A stretch of DNA of 64,000 nt from JADJPF01 sp964492845. GTDB lineage: Bacteria > Acidobacteriota > Blastocatellia > Chloracidobacteriales > JADJPF01. This document shows, one piece after another, positions 1-8,501 of the stretch. The DNA is taken from positions 1-64,000 of the forward strand of contig CAZBMZ010000028.1 in assembly GCA_964492845.1 (NCBI GenBank). The letters run 5' to 3'. Each line of letters opens with the position of its first letter. Position 1 is the stretch's first letter. The translations under genes were made by a program, and so were the position numbers. Below the pieces are notes generated by a model. That model worked only from the letters and a program-made list of their open reading frames with translations. It was not told where the DNA came from and made no database searches.

Positions 1-157
1 CACACAATCCCATTTAATTCAATACTTTATACACGCTGCGTAAGATCAGTATTAACATAAATTCTCTACCCTTATATTTTCATAGTTGATTGGTCTATTA
101 AGCCTTCTAAAATCCATATATTTACTTTAATAAAATAATCCTGTGGGCAAAATCAAA

Positions 158-186
158 CAGACATTATTTTTCTTATCTTTTATAAT
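158..186 (+). promoter_or_regulatory. Putative sigma-70-like promoter of the beta-propeller gene
   Basis: CAGACA (158-163) and a perfect TATAAT (181-186) are separated by 17 bp. Transcription would begin near 193, downstream of the TTG at 186, which favours the GTG start at 222. The -35 box matches only 4 of 6 positions and AT-rich DNA gives chance TATAAT boxes, so this is tentative. The rest of 1-221 shows no gene. Confidence 0.35.
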
Positions 187-221
187 TGATTTTAGATGTA
201 TTAGGTTTAGGAGAAAACAAA

Positions 222-3188
222 GTGTCTAAAATTTATAATATAAGCATTTATTTATTTATTTCCTTATTATTTATTGTATTTACACAGTTTACAGTAGCAG
301 CACAAACAACAAAGGATCCCAAAAAGGCTGAAAAAATAACTCCTAGAAAACATCAACTTAGTGTTTCTAAAGGAAAAACTGAACATTTAGATAAACCTAA
401 ACTACGAGCATTACATTTTTCTAATCAACGAACATTTCCTTTTGGTATATTTCCTTTGGATTGGCGAGAAAAAGCCCTTGATCAGGTGAAAAAAAACCAA
501 CCTAATTTAGAGAAAAAAGCTGCTACCAATGAATTTACTGCAATTGGCCCGGCACCAATTGCTAACGGTCAAACCTTTGGCAACCGCAATAAAGTAACTG
601 GACGTGTAACCTCAATAGCGATAAATCCCCAAGACCCTAAAATAGTTTATTTAGGTGCTGCTCAAGGTGGAGTTTGGCAAACTACCGATGCTGGGCTAAA
701 TTGGCAACCAATGACTGATGATGCCCCGACTCAAGCAGTAGGTGCAGTTGCTATTGATCCAACTAACCCTAATATTATTTATGTTGGAACGGGTGAAGGT
801 AATTTATCGGGTGACTCTTTTTTTGGTATGGGAATCCTTAAATCAACTGATGGAGGTAAAACTTGGGTTAATTTAGCAAATCGTACCTTTTTAGGGCTTT
901 CCTTTAGCAATTTACTTGTAGATCCACGAGATACAAAAATTCTTTATGCCTCAATTGCTAATGCCGTTGGTGGAAGTCGTTCTAGAAATCCTCAAGCAGG
1001 CATTCCAGGAATATATAAATCTACTGATGCTGGAGTAAGTTGGACAAATGTCTTAAAAGTAGGCGAGTCAAGTTTTGCTTCGGCTGTTGATATAGAAATG
1101 GATCCAATCAATTCTTCTATACTTTATGCTTCTCTTTTTAATTTTGGAGTTTTTAAGTCTACTAATGCTGGGCAAACTTGGTCTATCGTTCGTGGAGGCT
1201 TACCAAATCAAGATATAAACCGCATTGATCTAGGTATTGCTCCAAGCAATCCAAATATTGTTTATGCCTCTGCGGGAAGTTCTCGAACAGGTGATTTACT
1301 AGATATTTATAAATCTACTGACGCAGGAAATTCTTGGCGACCAACTTCGCGCCCTCCTCAAAGCGGCTTTGGAAATATTTGCCAGTGTTTTTATGACAAC
1401 AGAATTGTTGTTGATCCTGATAACCCAGATCTTGTTTATTATGGCGGAGTCGCTCTTTATCGTTCATCAAATGGTGGTCAAAGTTGGGTAGATATTTCCT
1501 CAATTAGCAGTATGCACCCAGATTTCCACGCAATTAAAATAAATAAGTCTGCCGAAGGTAAACAAATCTATATTGGTAATGATGGAGGTGTTTGGTCATC
1601 ATTGGACGATGGAAAAACTTGGAGTAATGTTAATGCTGCTCTAAATATCACTCAATTTCAAAGCATTGCACTACATCCAACTAATGCAAATATCTCTTTA
1701 GGTGGCACTCAAGACAACGGAACTAATCTTTATCAAGGTGAACTTTCTTGGCAGCATTCAGATGATGGGGATGGCGGATTTGCTGCTATAGACCAAGACA
1801 ATCCAAACATAATGTATCACACTTATTTTAGTTTAACCGGCTTTGCAATAACTCTAGTTCGCTCAGAAAGTAGTGGGAGGCTTGGTTCTTGGCGACGTGC
1901 TAGCGAGGGCTTAAACCCTAATGATGACGTGCTTTTCTATTCTCCTTTTATTATTGACCCAAACAATCAAAGTAGACTTTATTATGGCACTTCAAGACTT
2001 TATCGCACTGAAAATAAAGGAGATTCTTGGCAACCAATTAGCAGCATACTTACCAATAGGATTCCTAGAGCAGCTATTTCTGCCATTGCTGTTTCTCCAA
2101 ATAATCCTAATAGTATTTATACAGGCTCATCAGATGGAGCAGTTTTTGCTAGTCAAAATGGTAACTCTTTCCAAAATGTTACAGACAATTTGCCTACTCG
2201 TTATGTTTCTGATGTAGTAGTTGATCCTACTTCATCAAACATTGTTTATGTATCTTTAGGAGGTTTTCAATCTGGACATGTTTTTAAAAGCACTTCTGGC
2301 GGAAATAAATGGCAAGATATAAGCGGCAACTTGCCAGATGTTCCAACCAATGCACTTGTAATTAATCCTCTTAATTCTCGTAATCTTTTTGCTGGAACTG
2401 ATATCGGGGTATTTCAAACCTTGGACGGTGGTAGCAATTGGCAATTAATAGCTGGAATACCTGTTGTAAGCGTCTTTGACCTAGCAATCAATACAAAAAC
2501 AGGTGTTTTACAAGCTGCTACTCATGGTCGTGGCATCTATCAATTAAAGCTTCTTACCGACGCATCTGCACCAACTATTACAGTTTCAACACCTAATGGA
2601 GGAGAAAAAGTAACTAACAATAGTCAATTTACAATTAAATGGGTGTCTGATGATGATGTAGGGGTAACTAGTCATGACATTGAGTTATCAACCGATGGCG
2701 GGCAGACTTTCCCAGTCTCTATTGCTAGCGGTTTAACTGGAATAATACAAGAATTTATTTGGTCTGTGCCTTTAATAACAAGTTCTCAAGCCAGAATTCG
2801 TATCATAGCAAGTGATAGTATAGGTAATAAAACTGTAGATATTAGCGACGAAAATTTTGCTATTGAAATGACTAGCGTTCCTGACTTTGGCCTAGACTTT
2901 GGATTTACCGTTTTAACTGCTAAGCGTGGTCAAACGGTAACAGCAGTAGCTAGAATAATTCGTAGCGGTGGCTTTAGTGCAAGCTTAACTATAATTCCTG
3001 ACAGCAATATGCTTAAAACACTTAAAATCAAAGCTAAACCCGCGTCTTTATCCACTCAAGGAAATAGCGCAGAATTTTCATTAAAAATTAAGAAAAAAGC
3101 TCCTCTAGGCAAACAGTTACTTAATTTTGTTGCTACAGATAGCCAAGGCCGCGCTAGAACTGGAACATTAATGCTTATGATTGAGTAA
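222..3188 (+). CDS. Secreted Asp-box (BNR/sortilin-like) beta-propeller protein
   Basis: The protein is predicted to be exported. The N-terminus has a short basic start and a long hydrophobic core ending in VAAQ, a signal peptide. Most of the chain (about residues 110-790) is built from repeated Asp-box motifs such as KSTDGGKTW, KSTDAGVSW, KSTNAGQTW, RSSNGGQSW and TLDGGSNW, alternating with DPxNPxIxY strands, as in sialidase/sortilin-type propellers. A Kre9/KNH-like beta-sandwich (PNGGEKV...IKW) follows near residues 795-880, and a further beta-rich C-terminal region closes it. I see no sialidase active-site arginine triad, so an adhesive, structural or binding role is more likely than hydrolysis. 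I chose GTG at 222 over TTG at 186 because TAGGAG lies 8 nt upstream of the GTG. Substrate is unknown. Confidence 0.8.
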   Translation: MSKIYNISIYLFISLLFIVFTQFTVAAQTTKDPKKAEKITPRKHQLSVSKGKTEHLDKPKLRALHFSNQRTFPFGIFPLDWREKALDQVKKNQPNLEKKAATNEFTAIGPAPIANGQTFGNRNKVTGRVTSIAINPQDPKIVYLGAAQGGVWQTTDAGLNWQPMTDDAPTQAVGAVAIDPTNPNIIYVGTGEGNLSGDSFFGMGILKSTDGGKTWVNLANRTFLGLSFSNLLVDPRDTKILYASIANAVGGSRSRNPQAGIPGIYKSTDAGVSWTNVLKVGESSFASAVDIEMDPINSSILYASLFNFGVFKSTNAGQTWSIVRGGLPNQDINRIDLGIAPSNPNIVYASAGSSRTGDLLDIYKSTDAGNSWRPTSRPPQSGFGNICQCFYDNRIVVDPDNPDLVYYGGVALYRSSNGGQSWVDISSISSMHPDFHAIKINKSAEGKQIYIGNDGGVWSSLDDGKTWSNVNAALNITQFQSIALHPTNANISLGGTQDNGTNLYQGELSWQHSDDGDGGFAAIDQDNPNIMYHTYFSLTGFAITLVRSESSGRLGSWRRASEGLNPNDDVLFYSPFIIDPNNQSRLYYGTSRLYRTENKGDSWQPISSILTNRIPRAAISAIAVSPNNPNSIYTGSSDGAVFASQNGNSFQNVTDNLPTRYVSDVVVDPTSSNIVYVSLGGFQSGHVFKSTSGGNKWQDISGNLPDVPTNALVINPLNSRNLFAGTDIGVFQTLDGGSNWQLIAGIPVVSVFDLAINTKTGVLQAATHGRGIYQLKLLTDASAPTITVSTPNGGEKVTNNSQFTIKWVSDDDVGVTSHDIELSTDGGQTFPVSIASGLTGIIQEFIWSVPLITSSQARIRIIASDSIGNKTVDISDENFAIEMTSVPDFGLDFGFTVLTAKRGQTVTAVARIIRSGGFSASLTIIPDSNMLKTLKIKAKPASLSTQGNSAEFSLKIKKKAPLGKQLLNFVATDSQGRARTGTLMLMIE

Positions 3189-3264
3189 GTTTATTAGTTT
3201 TTGTAAGAAAAGCTATCATCTGTTTTATCAACTATTATTAACCGTTGGTTCAAGATAAAATTCA

Positions 3265-3337
3265 AAGCCTACCAACAAACCACCAAGCTTTTTATCTATA
3301 TTGGTGGCAAAATCTATTAACTAAGTTTGTAGGGCTT
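3265..3337 (+). promoter_or_regulatory. Nested inverted repeat in the leader of the STT3-like gene
   Basis: An inner stem CCACCAA (3280-3286) pairs with TTGGTGG (3301-3307). An outer, imperfect stem pairs AAGCC..ACAAAC (3265-3280) with GTTTGTAGGGCTT (3325-3337), just 8 nt before the ATG at 3346. The right arm contains GTAGGG, the only Shine-Dalgarno-like stretch, so the fold could mask the ribosome-binding site or act as a weak terminator for the preceding gene. Function is inferred. Confidence 0.35.
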
Positions 3338-3345
3338 AAAAAAAC

Positions 3346-5538
3346 ATGTCTTCATCAAACATTGAACAACCTCAAGTTAATGAACTAGTTATAAACAAAC
3401 AGCGATCTCCAATTTGGTTACTTCTTTGGCCTCTAGCAATTATACCTAGAATGTATAATTTAGCTGGGGTTTTTGTTAGTGGACAAATCTTTTTATGTGG
3501 GTCAGACCCTTATTTACACCTAAGAAGAATACTAGCTACTTTTAATAATTTTCCTCATGTTCCAGATAAAGATTTATACCTAAATTACCCTTCAGGGTTG
3601 TTTGTTCATTGGCCTTATTTATTTGATATATTGATAACAGCTATAATTTCTATTTTGACTTTTGGACAAGCTGACACTTGGTTAATAACTGCTATTGGGG
3701 CATTGCTTCCCCCAATTATAGGCGGACTTTTACCGCTAATAATTTACTTAATCGGCAAAGAAATAGCGGATCAATTTACAGCCTTTTTAGCAGCAATACT
3801 TAGTGCTTTACTTCCTTTAACAATTCATTATTCGCAAATAGGTAATCTTGACCATCATTTTCTAGCCCCAATTTTTCAAGCTAGCTTTTGGCTAACTTAC
3901 TTAAAAGCTAGTAATTCTCAAGAAAAAAATTTCTTTTGGGCAACAATATCAGGGTTAATGTTATTTCTAGGTTTTACCTGTACAACAGAATTCCCACTTG
4001 TAGCAGCAATGCATGTTACTTTTTTAGGGATTGCTTATTTATTAGGGACTAGTGAAAGACGACAAGTAATTTTACAAACTAATTTAACAATATTTTTAAC
4101 TAGTACAATAGTATTTCTACCATTTATTTTTACTAGCTATTTTGAGCCTAATGGAGTTAGTCCACTTCTTGCTTGTAGCTGGCTAGGTTGTTTAGCTCTT
4201 ACAATCTTTTTAGCTTCCATTGCAACTTGGCAAAAAAAGCTTCCATTATCTGTAACTTTAATTATTCTAACAATTGCTGCTTTTTCTAGCCTTAAATTTA
4301 ACTTTAACTTGATTAATGAATTTTTCTTAGAAATAACTTCTACTCAAGGTGACAATGTTCTAGCAACGTCTATTAGGGAAAATCGCTCGCTTTTGTCAGA
4401 CGATTTTAGCAGTTTATTATTTTGGCATTCAGGTTTTCTTTTTCTAACACCAATAACAATATTTTTGCTAGCAAAACGACGTAAGGAATCAGACCTTTTA
4501 ATTGGAACAAGCTTACTAATTATGGTAACGCTTACTTTACTTCATATGCGTTTTGGAGTTTTGTTAGCAGTACCGTTTGTTTTAGGCAGTGCTATTTTAG
4601 CTAAAGAAGCATTACTACTTGTCAAAAATTATTTACCTAAACAAAAACTAGGAGAAATTTTAACTACCTTAGTTATTATACTGATAACATTGCCCTCAGT
4701 AACAGGACTAAATTATTCTAGCTCAATGGTAGTTGTAGCAGGCCGCAATTTTTTCTCTTTGTATGAAAGTTTTACTTGGTTAAAAAATTATGGTGTCCAA
4801 GTAAGCCCCAAACAGCCTAGTTATGGAGTGTTGGCTAATGAGTGGAGCATAGGACATTGGCTAGTTTATTTTTCTGAACGCCCTACGGTTTCATCACCAT
4901 TACTTTTTGGAACTGCTGCTTATGATTCAGCAAAAATTTTTATTCAATCCCCTAAAACAGCAATAAAGTCAATTAAAGAGCGAAATCTAAAATATATTTT
5001 TATTACTCCTGAAGATTTTACCTATCTATTAAAAGTAGCTGGCAATAATATCCCAGCATCAAATCAAGATATAATAGGTAATTTATTTTACGATAGTATA
5101 TATGGGCAACTACTTCTTTATGGTTCTAAGGAAACTAGGACTACATTGTCAGAACTTAGCAATTTTAGACTAGTTTATGAAACTGCTGAAACCGCAACTA
5201 TTTATGGTTTTGAAGTGCCTAGTTGCCAAATATTTGAAGTTGTTGAAGGAGTCAATATAACAGGAAAAGCAAAAGTTGATACTTTAATTATAATTAGCAC
5301 AGAATTAAAAATTAATAATAATCGTCGTATTCCTTACAGTATTAGCACTAAGACAGACTCAGAAGGTAAATTTAGCTTTATAGTTCCATATTCAACAGAA
5401 AAAGACAGTAGCACAACAGTTTTAGCAAACCCTTATATATTAAAATCAGATGAAGCTATAGCTAAAATTAATCTTTCCAACCAACAAATAAAAGCGGGTG
5501 AAAAAACTACTGTAAATCTATTAAAAAAAGAAAACTAG
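3346..5538 (+). CDS. STT3-like membrane oligosaccharyl/glycosyltransferase with C-terminal beta domain
   Basis: A multi-pass membrane protein with about a dozen hydrophobic segments (residues 22-460). It shows the layout of GT-C/STT3 enzymes, which transfer lipid-linked sugars at the outer face of the membrane. Family motifs visible are GSDPYLHLRR with D54 in the first loop and NLDHH (D169-H171) in the second. The C-terminal part has W-S-I-G-H-W at 500-505, where classical STT3/PglB has WWDYG, followed by YFSERPTVSSP. A carboxypeptidase-regulatory-like beta domain (about 625-730, with TDSEGKFSF) is appended. This last module resembles those in the two transglutaminase-like proteins next door. 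The lack of WWD means acceptor specificity differs or is unknown. The gene converges with the transglutaminase genes, 9 bp apart. Confidence 0.7.
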   Translation: MSSSNIEQPQVNELVINKQRSPIWLLLWPLAIIPRMYNLAGVFVSGQIFLCGSDPYLHLRRILATFNNFPHVPDKDLYLNYPSGLFVHWPYLFDILITAIISILTFGQADTWLITAIGALLPPIIGGLLPLIIYLIGKEIADQFTAFLAAILSALLPLTIHYSQIGNLDHHFLAPIFQASFWLTYLKASNSQEKNFFWATISGLMLFLGFTCTTEFPLVAAMHVTFLGIAYLLGTSERRQVILQTNLTIFLTSTIVFLPFIFTSYFEPNGVSPLLACSWLGCLALTIFLASIATWQKKLPLSVTLIILTIAAFSSLKFNFNLINEFFLEITSTQGDNVLATSIRENRSLLSDDFSSLLFWHSGFLFLTPITIFLLAKRRKESDLLIGTSLLIMVTLTLLHMRFGVLLAVPFVLGSAILAKEALLLVKNYLPKQKLGEILTTLVIILITLPSVTGLNYSSSMVVVAGRNFFSLYESFTWLKNYGVQVSPKQPSYGVLANEWSIGHWLVYFSERPTVSSPLLFGTAAYDSAKIFIQSPKTAIKSIKERNLKYIFITPEDFTYLLKVAGNNIPASNQDIIGNLFYDSIYGQLLLYGSKETRTTLSELSNFRLVYETAETATIYGFEVPSCQIFEVVEGVNITGKAKVDTLIIISTELKINNNRRIPYSISTKTDSEGKFSFIVPYSTEKDSSTTVLANPYILKSDEAIAKINLSNQQIKAGEKTTVNLLKKEN

Positions 5539-5547
5539 TCAAAAAGG

Positions 5548-6585
5548 TTATTTATTTTCCTTAAAGTAATAATAATGATGGAAGTTATTGCTATATAACT
5601 TATTATTCCAATCTTTATCAGCAGGAATCTTAAATAAATGCTTAGGCATTTCGTCTGCATTACAAAAGGCTTTATCTAATTTTATTTCTCTATAACTTAA
5701 GACTCGTCTAGGGTTAGATTTTATTGCATCTCCCGCAGTAGGATCATAAACATGCCAGCGATCTTGATAAAATACTTCTACAACTGTATGAGAAATAGAT
5801 AAAGAATCTTCGTCTATTAAATCTATAAGCCTAGTTTTATAGTTTCCTGCTTCAGCAATTGTCATCATTGCTAAAGCTAAATTTCCGCAATACTGACTTC
5901 CACCCTCAAGTATTTGTTTTGGAGATGACTTAGTAAAATAAATGGACTCATTATTATCTGTCGCAGGTGCAAGTAATTTACTACTAACATAGCGGCAAAT
6001 ATTTTTTATTTTTTCTTCATCTGTTTTTGCTTGAGCAGTTAATTTGTCAAAGATTTCTTGGTAATAAGCTTGGTTTTGTTTATCAAATGTAAGTAAGCTG
6101 ACGTTTTTATTTTTAAGTAACTCTATGTCATCTATATTAAAACATTTTTCAAATTCAATTGTGCCTACTTCTAGCACGCCCGTTTTAGGATAGTTTTTTG
6201 GTGCAGGAATTGTTATTTGTCTACTTTGATAATCATTAAGAGTAATTATCAAAGTATAATTTCTTTGTGGGTGCCATTTAACAAAAGGTAAAGAAAAATC
6301 TCCTGTTTCATTTGTCATTACGGCCCAACCAGAATCAGAATTAAGCAATTCTACCTCTACACCATTTACTTCTTGATTATTTTTTATAATTTTACCTACA
6401 AGTTTTAAGCTTTGCGGTGTGATTCCTCTCCAGAGCCAAACTTTCAAGAATATTTTATTAGCAGCTTTACTTATTGATTGACTACATTCGGCAGACCAAG
6501 GTAGTCCAGGAAATAGTACTAAGGCAGATAATGCTAGAAATAAACCTAGAATGATGCTAAATCTTTTTATCCATTCTTTCATCAT
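5548..6585 (-). CDS. Membrane-anchored transglutaminase-like protein (second of tandem pair)
   Basis: An N-terminal hydrophobic segment (about 8-28) anchors or exports the protein. A carboxypeptidase-regulatory/transthyretin-like beta domain (about 60-140: VGKIIKNN, NETGDFSLPF) precedes a papain-like transglutaminase core. The presumed catalytic triad is complete: C233 in QYCGN, H266 in SHTVVEV and D281 in YDPTAGD. Such folds act as proteases, amidases or protein crosslinkers, and sequence alone does not tell which. It lies 5 bp downstream of a paralogue, TGase 1, with the same domain order, so the two were probably made by duplication and are co-transcribed. Confidence 0.72.
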   Translation of the reverse strand: MMKEWIKRFSIILGLFLALSALVLFPGLPWSAECSQSISKAANKIFLKVWLWRGITPQSLKLVGKIIKNNQEVNGVEVELLNSDSGWAVMTNETGDFSLPFVKWHPQRNYTLIITLNDYQSRQITIPAPKNYPKTGVLEVGTIEFEKCFNIDDIELLKNKNVSLLTFDKQNQAYYQEIFDKLTAQAKTDEEKIKNICRYVSSKLLAPATDNNESIYFTKSSPKQILEGGSQYCGNLALAMMTIAEAGNYKTRLIDLIDEDSLSISHTVVEVFYQDRWHVYDPTAGDAIKSNPRRVLSYREIKLDKAFCNADEMPKHLFKIPADKDWNNKLYSNNFHHYYYFKENK

Positions 6586-6590
6586 AAGTT

Positions 6591-7640
6591 TTACCTATTT
6601 AAAGCTATATTGATTGAGGTGTTAGACTCTGTAAACAAAACATCGTCGGTTTGATAGCTTTGATAAATGCCTGAACTATAGAGTCCTGGCATCCATTGCA
6701 TAATGTATTCTGTCATATCAGGTTTTAATCGATTAAAAGCTTCTACTTTGATCAATTCAGGTGACAACCTTAATTCTCGATAGCTAGCAACTTCTTTAAA
6801 ATCATTAAGAAAAAACACTCCATAAGTAGGGTCATATAAATGCCAGCCACCATCATAAAAAACTTCTACAGCAACATGCGTGTGTGCATAATCAGGCGTG
6901 TCGCTAGTATGGATTGTTCGACAGGGATAACCACCTGCTGCCATAACTGCGGCCATTGCTAACGCAAGATTGCTACAATGTGGCGCACCGCGTTCAATAA
7001 TTTCTCGTGCAGAATAAAAACTCCAAGCATCTTCTTTAGGATTATATCTAGTGCTAATATGCTTACTGACTAAATCAGCTTTTTCATGGTCATATTTAGC
7101 ATCTTTTGTTTGCTCATCAAAAATATTTTTATAAAACTGGTAGTTTTCGCGCTCAAATCTTAAATAGCGAATAGGAAGTTCTTTTTTGCTAATTTCAATT
7201 CCTTGCTCAAAAGAAAGTTCTCCTAAATCAATAATTGATGAAGTCGGGCATTCAGCAGGCATTCTTAAATTAAAAATTCGTGATTGGTGCATGTTGCTGC
7301 TAACAATAAGTGTGTAGGTTGCCGATGGATACCAAATAAGATGAGGCAGAGAAAAATTTCCTTGTCCATCACTACTAACACCATAGCCAGAAGTCGTTTC
7401 AATTGCAGAAATAGAAGCACCCTTTATTGCTTCACTAAAAGCACCTTTGCCTTTTAATTTTCCTTGTAAAATTATTGGTTGTGGAATTGACCCTTGTAAA
7501 GATGCTAGCTGGATAGAACTTTTATTTAATATTCGCTTAGTTGTATACCTGTAGTGTGTTGAAGTAAGTAATCCTGTTGTTAGCAAAATTAAAACGACAC
7601 TTACAAACCCTACTAATAAATGTTTAACCTTAATTTTCAT
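6591..7640 (-). CDS. Membrane-anchored transglutaminase-like protein (first of tandem pair)
   Basis: A basic N-terminus (MKIKVKHLL) and a hydrophobic stretch (8-27) indicate an anchor or signal peptide. A beta domain (about 58-150, with SSDGQGNFSLPH) is followed by a transglutaminase-like core with C222 (PHCSN), H255 (THVAVEV) and D270 (YDPTYG) as the presumed triad. It is the paralogue of the gene 5 bp downstream. Upstream on the same strand, 77 bp away, is a LytTR response regulator, so the kinase-regulator pair may control the transglutaminases. This is inferred from gene order only. Confidence 0.72.
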   Translation of the reverse strand: MKIKVKHLLVGFVSVVLILLTTGLLTSTHYRYTTKRILNKSSIQLASLQGSIPQPIILQGKLKGKGAFSEAIKGASISAIETTSGYGVSSDGQGNFSLPHLIWYPSATYTLIVSSNMHQSRIFNLRMPAECPTSSIIDLGELSFEQGIEISKKELPIRYLRFERENYQFYKNIFDEQTKDAKYDHEKADLVSKHISTRYNPKEDAWSFYSAREIIERGAPHCSNLALAMAAVMAAGGYPCRTIHTSDTPDYAHTHVAVEVFYDGGWHLYDPTYGVFFLNDFKEVASYRELRLSPELIKVEAFNRLKPDMTEYIMQWMPGLYSSGIYQSYQTDDVLFTESNTSINIALNR

Positions 7641-7717
7641 AATTATTTAGCAAAGCCCAAGAAAGTAAAAATTAAATCGCATGGTTAAACAAAAAACTAT
7701 TTAGGAAGGTTCATTTG

Positions 7718-8497
7718 TTATAGTTTTAAAAGCCTTTCTTTTAATGAACGAGATTGAATGCGGCTAACTTTAATTTGTTGGTTATTGTTAAGTGTTACAG
7801 TGTAGGTTCCGCCTGGCATTTGATGAATACGGCTAATCATATCAATATTTACTAAAGCACCTCGACCTAGACGAACAAATTTTGTAGGGTCTAAGCGTAG
7901 TTCTAAGTCCTTAAGTCTATGGTTAATACAGTAATTTTCATTTCGATTAGTGGTGATTTGTAAAAGCTCTCCATCAGCAATAATTGAGGCAATTTGATTT
8001 ACAGGAACAATAATAATTTCATCCTTTTGACGTACTGGGATTCGGTCAATTCTAGGTTGTTGGCTAACCGTTTCATAATCTTTAATAGCTTCTTCTAAAT
8101 TATTTGTTTCCTCTACTCGTAAATCTGCCCGGTCAAGCCGTTCTTGTGCGCGGTTTATAGTTTCACGTAGCCGCACCCGATCCACTGGTTTTAACAGATA
8201 ATCAACCGCATTAATTTCAAAGGCTTGAACTGCATATTCATCATAAGCCGTAACGAAAGCAATTAGCGGCATTTGACTTTTTTTAAGTGATTTAACTACT
8301 GATAAACCATCTAGCTCAGGCATTTGTAAATCTAGTAGCACTAGGTCAGGTTGTTCTTGTTCTATAAGCTCCAAAGCTTGTCTACCATTGGTAGCTTCAC
8401 CAACGATTTTCACATCCTCAAAGGCGTTTAGCATTGATATTAAAAATAATCTAGCTGGTCGTTCATCTTCTGCTACTAAAATTCGTAACTTTGACAT
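7718..8497 (-). CDS. LytTR-family response regulator
   Basis: A two-domain DNA-binding response regulator. The receiver domain (residues 4-120) has the acidic pocket (E10, D11), the phospho-acceptor D56 in LLDLQMP, T83 in FVTAYD and the conserved Lys in LLKPVD. After a charged linker, a LytTR domain (about 155-259) carries DEIIIVPVNQI and FVRLGRGALVNIDMISRI, typical of LytR/AgrR regulators that bind direct repeats upstream of envelope genes. It starts 4 bp after the histidine kinase stop, as expected for a co-transcribed two-component pair. Confidence 0.9.
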   Translation of the reverse strand: MSKLRILVAEDERPARLFLISMLNAFEDVKIVGEATNGRQALELIEQEQPDLVLLDLQMPELDGLSVVKSLKKSQMPLIAFVTAYDEYAVQAFEINAVDYLLKPVDRVRLRETINRAQERLDRADLRVEETNNLEEAIKDYETVSQQPRIDRIPVRQKDEIIIVPVNQIASIIADGELLQITTNRNENYCINHRLKDLELRLDPTKFVRLGRGALVNIDMISRIHQMPGGTYTVTLNNNQQIKVSRIQSRSLKERLLKL

Positions 8498-8501
8498 AGT
8501 T

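Noticed and set aside
186..221. TTG start at 186 for the beta-propeller gene
   Set aside because: It lacks a Shine-Dalgarno sequence, and GTG 222 has TAGGAG at good distance and begins the signal peptide.
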